Below are positions 21,932 to 33,900 of a stretch of DNA of 64,000 bases, piece by piece. The stretch spans positions 266,942 through 330,941 of the forward strand of contig NMRB01000120.1 of the NCBI GenBank assembly GCA_002633025.1, written 5' to 3'. Source of the DNA: Notospermus geniculatus (lineage: Eukaryota > Nemertea > Pilidiophora > Heteronemertea > Lineidae). The position numbers and the translations under genes are program-made. Every line of letters begins with the position of its first letter. Within the stretch, counting starts at the first letter, position 1. A model generated the notes under the pieces. It was given only the letters and a program-made list of their open reading frames with translations, was not told the DNA's origin and did not search any database.

Positions 21932-24900
21932 CTAAAAACATGAAAACACCATTTCACTTGACATCAAGGACCATCTGTTGCTGAATATCTCTTCACACAG
22001 TATTCTTCAATGACATTTGACAGATACTATGGTGTTTCCATGTGAAATGCATTTGTGCCTTACCGAAGTTGGTGCATAGACACAGTCAATGGAACTGAAG
22101 ACTCCCTGCTCCGGTTGGGGTAGAAGGCGTTCCTGGCAGACAAACTCAGTCCTCTTCAATAGAGACACAACATCTCCAGCAGACGGGCGATGCTCCGAGT
22201 CAGAACTCCAACAGTCTTCCATTAAAGATTCGAGACAGGGGAATTTGGAGTCGATGTTCAGGGCCTAGGAGAGAAAACGACAAAAATCATTGGAAACTAC
22301 CGGAACATAGACCACAGGTTGCACCAGGACATAGATCACAGTTCGAAGTCTTACTTTGCCCCTTACCTTGAGTGATGGTCTCTCTCCTTTCCTCACAGCC
22401 TGAATGACCTGACCGGCGTAGTGGTAGTTATCAAAGGGAGGGTGACCAGAAATAATCTCATACATGGTCATTCCAAGGGAGAAGAGATCCACCTGAAACA
22501 ACAATCAAACGTTGAAGAGATATACATGTAATGGTCTCTTTCAACAGCTGCTGCAAGTAGTCTGACGAACAGCAAACAGTACCGGTACAAAGCCATGACA
22601 TACATGTACGGTGTAAAACATTTTCCCATTAAAACGGTGTCATGCGAATCGTAACGTAAATCTCAGCACTCTGCTTCATGATATGCTGTCCCAACCAAGA
22701 ATCAGCACTGAAGTGATTAAGTCAGTCATCGTGTCTGTGAACCAACCTTCTCATCGTATGCGACTCCTGTCTGAATTTCTGGAGCTTGATAACCGGCCGT
22801 TCCTTCATTTCCCATGATACCTTGTGGCGTGTTGAAACACGATATGCCATAATCAGACAGCTTGATGTTGACTGGACTGTTGAGTTCCATATTCCATACA
22901 AGAACATTTTGACTCTTTAGATCTCTGTAGATGATGTTGTACTTGTGAAGGTATCGCAATGCAAGGGCTATCTGTGGAAAAAACAACCAGGCGTGAGAAT
23001 TCTTCAAGGACCAACGAAGGCAATTTCAAAGACTATTGGCAGCACTTGGCTTGTACATACCTGGTATTGACTGCATGGCGTCTACATGTGCTGGTAGTTT
23101 ACTAGGGTAAGTGTATTAAGTACCGTAGTAGTCAGGGCCTGTTCTAACTAATTCGGTTGCAAAGCAAGTTAAAACTTTCCTGTCCTTGACATCTTAGCCC
23201 AAAAATTTCAACTGGGAAACCTCACCTGAAGAACAAGCTTGTACGTCATCATCTTACTAAAGACACTTGACTGGGTAAAGTCCCTTCTCCTGTATAGGGT
23301 CAAACTGTCCTTGAACCCCTTCTCTTTCATTTCATTATCGAGGATGGAATGTAAGCTACCCATCGGGGCCAACTCCAGAAGGAAACAAGGTGGCTTCACG
23401 GAAGTGGCGATTAATGTTACGATGCATGGATGTCGTAGCTTTGCCATAAGTGCCACTTCACTCCTCAGTTCTCTGAACATCTGGATTGCCTGTGGTGGTG
23501 TAAGCAATGCTATGTATTGGTTATTGGCCACAAAACGACACACCTTTTCATTCCACAAGTTCATGTTTTTGTAAAGCTTTCATTAGTGCTATCAGTTGGA
23601 ATGGATCAGTCTTTATTCTCACTAATTCAAAACCTACAGGTGGGAATGTTACAGCAGCCTACCTGGATGCCCACTTCTTCGTATGACACCCTGATGCTGT
23701 TGAGTTGGTGAGATCGGCCGATATCGTCTGATGGATAGTCCCCCTCAAATGCTTCAGACGCCACAAGAGTTGACGATGTATCACCTGCAAACAAATACTG
23801 TACATTGGACTGAAAATAAAGGATTTGATGCGGCCCGTGCAAATTTTCCCATGTCAGATCAAGAACACCCTACCCACTCTTTCCCTTAGGCCTGTTGAAC
23901 TATTGGACCAGAAAAGCATCATCCTGTTTTAACCATGAAACCATCACTGAGTAATTGTATGTTCCAGTGGTACTGTAACCTGACTTACTGAAGTGGGAAG
24001 GTCCAGCATGGCGACTTTTGGTGGCATCTTTGAGCTTGACGGCAGAATGGAACACTTTGGCGGCCACCTCTGTGTCGTTGTACCTGGCTTTGTAAACTGA
24101 TGCATAGCCACCCTGGCCAAGGCGAAATTCTTCTGTTTCTTTCAAAGCTAATTTGGTGACATCGAGCAGAAATTTACTTGGCAGGTCTGCTAAGAGGAGG
24201 TCTGGCACCAGGATACTGAGGGGGACTGCTTGTGGATGTTTTTCACAGCTAATGGAACAATTTGCATTCTCCAGGGCTGCAACGGCACAGTCTTCATAGG
24301 TGAAGTGGTTGACAGAGAGCAGGGTGTGATAATCATCTGGGTCTTCCTCCATCTTGATGCAGTATGGACACGGGATGATCCGACTGACTGTGGGGTCACC
24401 ACGTTCATTCATATCATCTAAACCTGTAAAGAAAGAAGGGGCTTAACTGTCATTCCTGGCAATTAGGCTACATCTGGCAGATATCTATCAAACAACAGAG
24501 TGTCATCTGGCAGGCATCATTTCAAAGATCATATAGAGGTTCTTCACTGACGTCAAACGGCCGCCATACTTGCCGTCAAAATGAAGCCATGGAGGCTGCC
24601 ATCTTCTTTCGGTTCAAAAGTTTAGCGGCCCGTACAGACGACTGGGAGCATACAACTAAACAAATCACTTTACCTCTCACAGTTTCTGAGCATAAGTAGT
24701 TGGTCTGGTGTGAAAACCGTGTTGAAAACAAAGCGAATTGTCCATACGGCTTGCTGTCGGTGGCTGTAGAAGAGGGCCGATGACTGCCGACAACGTTAAA
24801 ACTGCATGCTGAACGCTGTGTTGATGCTGTGACGTTGCGTCATTTGACGGCCAAAACGGCAGACATTTTGAGCTGCGATGTCACGTGAAGAACCTCTATA

Positions 24901-27900
24901 GAAATCAGTTGTCAAACAACTGAAAGACTTCATGGAGAAATGTCGGTGGCACATACTGTACCCTATCGGTAAATTTGGTCATTTTGGTAAAAGCAGGGAT
25001 TGTTAATAAGAAGCAAAAAGCAGATTGCAGCATACCAAGCTTGGTGTGAAAGGCAGTTTTTAAACAGTGAAGCAATTATTCCTGATCAAGGAAATGAACG
25101 ACCACAATCATATGATACAAGGCTTTTTTGAAAGACAGATTGGGCACATTTTACCATTGTTTGCAGTCTTATTATGACTGCTGTTTAGGTGAAAACCCAC
25201 ACTTCGGGCTGCGGTGGATGCATGCGAGCATGTATGGTCCGGGTGTGTGGCAGCAAAGATACATAGCAAGGCTGGACTTGCATTCATCTTGGAGGAATCC
25301 TCCAAGCATTCATCAAGGTTTCATACAGTTTCATTTGAATGTAACTGTGAGGAGAATCCGCTCTACCGTAACGAAAACTTTACACTTAGGGTATGAAATT
25401 TTGGTAATCATTGCTTATGAGCTGAAAACTGACATACCACACACCCTTACCTCTGTTACGTCTCTTCTGACGACACCACAGGCGATGAACAGCTAAAATC
25501 ACGGTACATTGGGTTGAAATTACAGAAGTAAAGGTTGAGGTTTGGTAGCAACGTGTGGATTTTGAAAAAAAATCTGCCTATTCTGCAGCATGTTGTGACT
25601 TGCCAAGGTACAGACAATGATATTCCTGTTTTTCAAAAATGCCCTTTGCATCAATATGGTACAGTACCGGCACCATAAATTATGATAATGAGAATACTGG
25701 TAGGCACAGTCCCAAGAACAAAACAACAATGACCTTGACCTACTAGCTAATAAGCAAGCAATTTTCTGGCGATTCGCAGGCACTACCGGTACTCACCAGG
25801 AAACCACTCAACAATCAGACTGTCAATCTGGTCAGCAATGAATCCCATCGCAGAGAAGTTTCCGTCATTTGAATGAACAGTGACAAGGATGCCTTCGTAT
25901 CCTTGGGGATCCGCAAAAACATCCGACGACGACTCGATGACGAAGTAGCCATCCTGATGATTGACAACGATACCATGTCGCCACCAAATGTGGTTGTCAT
26001 CTTTCAGGTGGAATGCTCTATGTGATCCTTTCCTGAAGGTGCCAAATTTCAGAAACTTTCATGCCAGCAAAATACAACCTTCAGTACCGGTACNCTTTTA
26101 ACAAAGCAGGGATTGTTAATAAGAAGCAAAAAGCAGATTGCAGCATACCAAGCTTGGTGTAAAAGGCAGTTTTTAAACAGTGAAGCAATTATTCCTGATC
26201 AAGGAAATGAACGACCACAATCATATGATACAAGGCTTTTTGGAAGGTAGATTGGGCACATTTTACCATTGTTTCCAGTCTTATTATGACTGCTGTTTAG
26301 GTGAAAACCCACACTTCGGGCTGCGGTGGATGCATGCGAGCATGTATGGTCCGGGTGTGTGGCAGCAAAGATACATAGCAAGGCTGGACTTGCATTCATC
26401 AAGGTTTCATACAGTTTCATTTGAATGTAACTGTGTGAGGAGAATCCACTCTACCGTAACGAAAACTTTACACTTCGGGTATGAAATTTTGGTAATCATT
26501 GCTTATGAGCTGAAAACTGACATACCACACACCCTTACCTCTGTTACGTCTCTTCTGACGACACCACAGGCGATGAACAGCTAAAATCACGGTACATTGG
26601 GTTGAAATTACAGAAGTAAAGGTTGAGGTTTGGTAGCAACGTGTGGATTTTGAAAAAAAATCTGCCTATTCTGCAGCATGTTGTGACTTGCCAAGGTACA
26701 GACAATGATATTCCTGTTTTTCAAAAATGCCCTTTGCATCAATATGGTACAGTACCGGCACCATAAATTATGATAATGAGAATACTGGTAGGCACAGTCC
26801 CAAGAACAAAACAACAATGACCTTGACCTACTAGCTAATAAGCAAGCAATTTTCTGGCGATTCGCAGGCACTACCGGTACTCACCAGGAAACCACTCAAC
26901 AATCAGACTGTCAATCTGGTCAGCAATGAATCCCATCGCAGAGAAGTTTCCGTCATTTGAATGAACAGTGACAAGGATGCCTTCGTATCCTTGGGGATCC
27001 GCAAAAACATCCGACGACGACTCGATGACGAAGTAGCCATCCTGATGATTGACAACGATACCATGTCGCCACCAAATGTGGTTGTCATCTTTCAGGTGGA
27101 ATGCTCTATGTGATCCTTTCCTGAAGGTGCCAAATTTCAGAAACTTTCATGCCAGCAAAATACAACCTTCAGTACCGGTACTTAGAATCAGTTGGTTTTC
27201 ATTTTTTCGCTCATGGGCATCAGGCATCCGTTCATGCAGTTCATGAGATGAGCATACGAGAACCCCAGAAATTGCAAAACATGATTAGAAATACTCACAA
27301 GCTCCATTGCTTTGACAGCTTAACTTTCAAAGTCCGGTCAGCCACAGCTGGGTAGATATTTGATGAATTCAGTGACAGGAGATGCTTCTGCTGGCGTATC
27401 CCGACCAGAATACGGACAATAAGACGACTCCAGAATCCACTGGGAACATACTCCATCTTGTACCATCTGTAGAGCTTCTGTTGATCGCTGCTAATCCGTC
27501 TGCTTTCACCGCTGCTGACAGCTGGACGACTGTCAGATAACTTGGAGGGGATGAGCAGCCTGAAGTGACATTAATAATGTATGAATTTGACTAAGAGAGA
27601 AGAAATTCGGCTGGGCTACCTACTTGGAGGCCAATGCACCAACTACTAGACTGTAAAGTAAATCCTCCATGGCCGGCGGGTTAGACCATGCTATATAACT
27701 GGGAGTACAGTAGAATCTCACAGTCACCTGCAGAAGGACATGCACATTGTATTTCACTGACCTATCATCGTCAAGTTGCAGGCCAATGTCAAATCGTTCT
27801 AGAAGGTGGAGATACTCCTGGAACAGAGCCTGAGGAAATCTCTTCTCATCCCTTTTGGTCAGAGATTGCTTCAGGGTCGTCAACTTCAATATTCCATTCT

Positions 27901-30900
27901 GCACATTCTGAAAAATAAACAGACACTTTTTAATTAACAAACTTCAGTAACTGGTGGTTATTGTTGCATTTTATATGAATCCAGGGGCCGTGTGCATAAA
28001 ACTTCTTAAGTGTAAAATTTCCCTTAAACTATTGTTCTATGGCCCCAGAATTGTCCCCACAGTCTCTCATTGTCCCAATGTGCTCTAATTTGTTATCTAA
28101 GCAACCGAAATCACCTTGAAGTTCACCACTGTTGCCAGCATATCACAAAGCCAGGAAGGGTCAATAAAGTAGAGGGCATTGAGAGCTCGGTGTTGGTCAC
28201 TGTAGTGCAGAAGGACACCAGTCTCATGAAGGAACTTGGCCACTGGAATTGAAAGTTATTTAAAATACATCAAATCCCAATTTGAAACATGCAGAATGCC
28301 AGTCGCAAAACAACTTCCACAACTTAGAATGACATTTGACATTGGTAGCCTGGACATCCAACAATGGCCTTGTGTTTTACCAACCCCTCACCCACACATA
28401 AGGTACCGGTACCTCATTGCATACCTTGATTCCGTTCCTCTGGGGTGTCAATATCTCTTACATTCACTGGTATCTTTGCGACCAGTTCTTCAAACTCCTG
28501 CTCCAGGAGAACGGGATGTTCTCCAGATTTCTTTCTCTTCTTTGCTTCTTCCAGTACCAGTTTTTCAAGCTGTAGGTAACTGCTTGGCACCTGCAATAGT
28601 TCAACAAGAGTACCGGTACCATTATTGTAGCTGAGATAATCCTAGTGTCTGATAGAGATTGCTCCTTTATGAAAGGTAGGTGCCAAAAGAGAATTTTTCC
28701 TCCGAGGGTACTGTACCGGTACCGGTAGTTGTATATGACAGAATGTCTTTCATCTTGGCACCAATACCCCCTGGCCCCCTCCGCCCAGTCTGATTGACAA
28801 ATAATTCGAGTTTTTCTCAAAGAAATCCAAGTATGATGGTGACCGGTTTTCGTGGTACTAAGACTTTACCGCCCGATTGCAGCGTTACTCGCTTTGCGTC
28901 CGTAATTGTTTTGGTATGTATCGAAAATAAAGATATTAATTTACTGCTCAGAAGTTAAAAGTAAGCTGGCTGCACGCTGGATTTCTGGAAATGAACACTC
29001 ACAGCGAGCAATGCACATCGCCATCATTAGGCCGAAGGAACCAGTTTTCGTGGTATGACGTCACTACCGGGCATATCTTATCCATGGTGGCCGGTAAAGG
29101 GAGTACCGGTACCACGAAAACTGGTCACTCGATCATACATACCTGTCTTCCTATCAGTTTCTCATTCTGGGAGTGTGAATCATTCATATTGAGTGTCACG
29201 TTATAGATCAGCTCCTTCAATTCTGGAATGCCTTTCATCGTCTTACATGACACTTCTGCTATGCCGCGAATGGCAGGAAAACCAGGACGGAAGTACATTT
29301 GACTGATCTTCTGCTTCAGCTCCTTAACTTTTCTCTCTTGGACATTTGGGTCAGGATCCAAGCGGTCAAGGAATGTGCCGATGATGATGACAGAAGCATT
29401 CGGGGCACGTGCCTGTATAAAAGTGCACTGTGTTTACTGGTGGTTGGTATACACCAAACAGAGTGTTAACAAGAACTCTACATCGTTTTTGACTTTCCCA
29501 AACCCAATTCTGAGAAATCAAAAAAAACTTGGTCAGTGGAAGAGATATAGTGGATACCCTCTGCTTGCAGGACAGACAGCATTTGGCATCAGAGTACCGG
29601 CAGTTCAATCTTACGAGGCAACAGACCTGAATATTCAAGAGCCAAGGACGAATATTCATCACTCCTTCATTATGAAGTGTCAAATCCCAGACCACCAGAT
29701 ACAGGGCATTCAGCGAGATGAAACACTGGTGTGTGACATAGTAGTCCTTCTGTCCGGCCATGTCCCATGTGGAGAATGTGATGGGAGGATGACTAGATAT
29801 ATTGAATGGCTGCAAGAAATTGAAGAGAAAACTGTGCTGTTCACTAGTTTGACAAAGACTAACGAAAAATTCTGTCACCAAGGAATGAACATACCGGTAG
29901 TATGAAAAATTCAATTGAATAATTCAACTGACAGAGGATGTCAAAGTGCTTACTGTGATACTGTACCCTTCTCAAGTCCCAAAGAGATGTTCAGTTGGCA
30001 TTATCAGTTCAGGGCAAATCTCATTGCAACTGAACATGCACAGGGTTAACTGGTCATCATCAGTTCACCACTTACCCTCCAAGGGTTAAACCTCCATTCC
30101 TTGATGACCACTCCATGTGTCGAGACATTTTCTTCATATTTGTGGCCTTGGAGAACCGACAACAACGTTGTCTTGCCACGCCCCTAGAAATGTGTCAAAT
30201 AATGGGTTAACAGCATCTTCAAAATGTTTAACAAAACGATTCTAAGCAATAAATATTGAAGCAAAATGGACTGTTTGAATTTTAGTATTCTACAGTACAG
30301 GTCACAATTGACATCCCTACGGCTTCGCGTAAGTTACACGTAACTTACGGCTTTGGTTTCGCGCAACTCGCCAAAATCGCGTAACTCGCCTCGTAAATCA
30401 CTGCGTAGCTAGCGAAATTCACGTAACCCACCTCGTAAGTTACGCGTAACATACATCGTGAGTTGTTGCGTAAGTTATGCGTAACTTACGCAAATTTAGG
30501 GATGTCAATTGTGACCTGTACTGTACAACTACGTCACTTCTACTTCACCATCAAGGTTTGGGTGGCTGGCTAATCAAGGTAACCTAGTTGAGGATATCAA
30601 AATTCATACCTCTTTTCCAACAACCACTAACTTCACCCTCTGGTAGGGTGATGACTTGCGTAGCTTGGTCCTCAGGTATGTCAGCACCTGTTTGGATGCC
30701 TGGAGGGTGCCAGGGCCAGCTGAATGACAACAAATAAAGCAACAATGCAATGAGTTTGACGAAAGAATCAGAGAGACAACTGGAAAATCCTTGAGTGAGT
30801 GTCCATGTGATTACAAGATCACCCTGAAAATCATGGAACTGCCAACAGAACTGAGGCAACATCTTAATGGTGTGGTAACAGATGTGCCAAGAAAATGAAA

Positions 30901-33900
30901 GGTTCCATCAGCAAATTTCATTGTAGAGGATGTACAAACTTATTTTTTAAGACCGCCACCACCTCACAAGGTGGCGGTCTTCATTGGTTTCACTGGATTT
31001 CTCTCTCTCGATCTCTCTCTCTCTCTCTCCCTCCAATCTGTGGTTTCGGCAGGATAACTCAAAAAATATGCCACGTATCGCGATGAAACTTTCAGGAGTT
31101 GTGGATATGCATGTTACACGGAAACCTATTGATTTTGGGGGTCATCTGCCAACAATGAACTGTTTAATTAGATGAAGTCTGTTGTCCTAACGCATTTTAC
31201 CTTTGCCCATGACGTCAACAACCCATGACGTCGGGCCTAAGAACGCAGCGTCACCACGACGTCGAGCATGACGCTGCAGCGTCACTCGCCGCAGCGGGGT
31301 TTTCGCTGACGTCATCTCATCTCGGATCAAACTGTGACGCCACGCACACCACGTTTCAGGTCCTCTGGCCAATCAGAGATCGAAATGAATTTGGTCCGGT
31401 GCCATGATGTAGGCCTACCCGTATTTCGCGAAAAATGACACGCACATTTGTCTGAAATCAATAACATTTAAATGGTCATGACCCGACAAGTTTACCAATT
31501 GTGAAATTTAGTAGGCCTAACTTTGAAAACAATAACCTCCTGCTCTTGGCTGCCGCGAAACACACAATCGCACTGTAAAGCCATGTACATCTAGACATCA
31601 TAAATGTAGGCCTACACTGTAAATGACGCATGTTCAGTCCCAATATCATCAGTTTCCATTGCCCTAACATATTTACAAAATTCATTCAGTGAATTTTCAA
31701 AGGTGGTCTTCAAATTGACTCGCAAGTCAATTTCTAGTTTACAACGGTTTTGATTCTGCATTTCCTTATTTCAAATAGCAGCAGTCAAGGTTAAGCAAAA
31801 GCAACATTTACAATCATATTCATATACCGGCAGGGCCCATGGTATATTTACAAGTGCAGGGAGTTGTTCATAATGGGTAGTTCACTTTTTTCAATGGGAA
31901 GTTGAAGGACAAAAATGTGTTCGATGTGTTCCAATTCAGAGAGCTTAGTCCATGTTGTAACGCAATGAGAGGAATCGGAACCAGTGTTGGTCTAGGTTTA
32001 GGGCGGCTTAGAGATTGAGCAGGCCTAGGCCTGTGTGTGGATTTAATTGTAGCGTCGATAACAGTGGGTTGGCATATGAGGTACGATCGGCTCAAGTTCT
32101 CGAATGCACACACACCCGAACCATGGAGAGGTGGTTCGGGTGTGTGTGATACACGCTCCGACTCATGGTTAATATGTTCGAGCCTACCCCGGTCTGCACT
32201 TGGGGAAGATACGCGTGTGCAGAAAACGTAAAACAGGTGTGAGAGGAATAAACACGAACGCAAGTCCGCCAAACAAAGCCCACTATTGTACAATGGTCAT
32301 GGTCTCCATAGAGGATGTCCACGTGACGTCATCACTGACGTCATAATTTGCATGTCAGCCATGTTGGACGTCATCTGACGCTACGAATGTGTTGGACGTG
32401 CCGTCCAACATGCGGCATTTCATCGGCGCGGTGACGTCATAATCGTCGTTGCACGTCCTCTATAGCCACATATTCTAATCCCTCGCTGAACAATAAGACC
32501 GACTGGACTTTGATTAGTGGGACGTTGATCCCTGTCACAGTTCAGGAGACAATACTGGCCAGTTTTGTCAATGGCGGTGGTCGAAATAACGTCATTAATC
32601 CCTCAGGCCTCTCAAAAGCCGATTTCCCTATATACAGAAAAAACCAATGAAGTGACGTTCCGCTCAAGATTTCTGAATGCTCCGCAAGGTGGCAGCATAG
32701 CTGCGTTCCGGGAACACTGCGTCCAGACTGCAACATGTTCCGGTAGGCTGAGGGACAGGAGAAGTGCCTTAATTTTCATGAAAGAGGTTCATAGGGGTAA
32801 AATGAATTCACACAATTTGGCAAGCCAAAACACTCGGGAAAGCCAAACTTGAATCAGACATTGAGGGTAGGCCTACCAGTGCTAGGTCTGCTAACTAATT
32901 TGGAAAGAGATCGGCATATTGGGGAAAAGAGAAGAGAGATAGAATATATTTATGATACATCAGTAGTTAATATTGGGCGAGACAATAAATTACCGGCACC
33001 TGTGCAGTAGACCGATGTTGCTAATAGCACTATAGATGAATGTGGAGCACCATTTGGTCACATGATGACTTATAGAGCAGACGTGACACCTATAGAGGCT
33101 CATTGTTCGAGAGATACGGTTCGCCAAGCATGGCCAATCACACCTTCAATCGTCATTAATAATAGGTGGCATCTGTGTACTATCAGTTCAAACCCACGTG
33201 TATATTCTCGTGTGGTCTGCGTGATCGGTGTTTCTTATTGCAACAGCTAAGATCTTTCAAAAAAAACAACGACTGAGAATACACAGGACAAAAGCCTCAG
33301 GCAAATCCAAAAACTTGCACATACATATACACCACAGTAAAAGGATGACTATAGAGGTTTCCCACGTGACGTCAGAGCCCCAAATGTCCGCCATATTGGC
33401 CGTCAAATGACGCAACGTCACAGCATCAACACAGCGTTTTCAACGCAGTTTGGACGTTGTCGGCAGTCATCGGACATTTTCCACCACTGTCTACAGCAAG
33501 CCGTATGGACGATTCACTTTGTTTTCAACACGGTTTTCACACCAGACCAACTACTTATCCTCAGAAACTGTGAGAGGTAAAGTGATTTGTTGAGTTGTAT
33601 ACTCCCAGTGGTCTGAACGGGCTGCTAAACTTTTCAACCGGGAACAAGATGGCAGCCACCATGGCTTCATTTTGACGGCCAGTATGGCGGCCGTGTGACG
33701 TCAGTGGGAAACCTCTATAGGTGTCTTCAAGTTTTCCAAATTATTTCAAAGCGAGACAATAACCTGGACAGGTCTCAACCTACCTCTCAACACATCCTTT
33801 GGTATGTTTTTCATTGCGATGTCATCAACCTTCAGATCGCACGTAGGAGACAACTTGCCAAGCTCGTTTGGTAGGACAGTGATCTGATTCCTGTTTGTAG

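Noticed and set aside
29375-29905. Plus-strand 176-codon frame across the LRRK1 ROC exons
   Set aside because: It is antisense to exon 29627-29809, which encodes the ROC switch region with correct splice sites and phase.
30949-31737. A gene in the 790-bp insertion of the first LRRK1 haplotype
   Set aside because: Only short frames occur, in a CT microsatellite and a GACGTC-rich stretch; it is more likely a composite of mobile-element debris.
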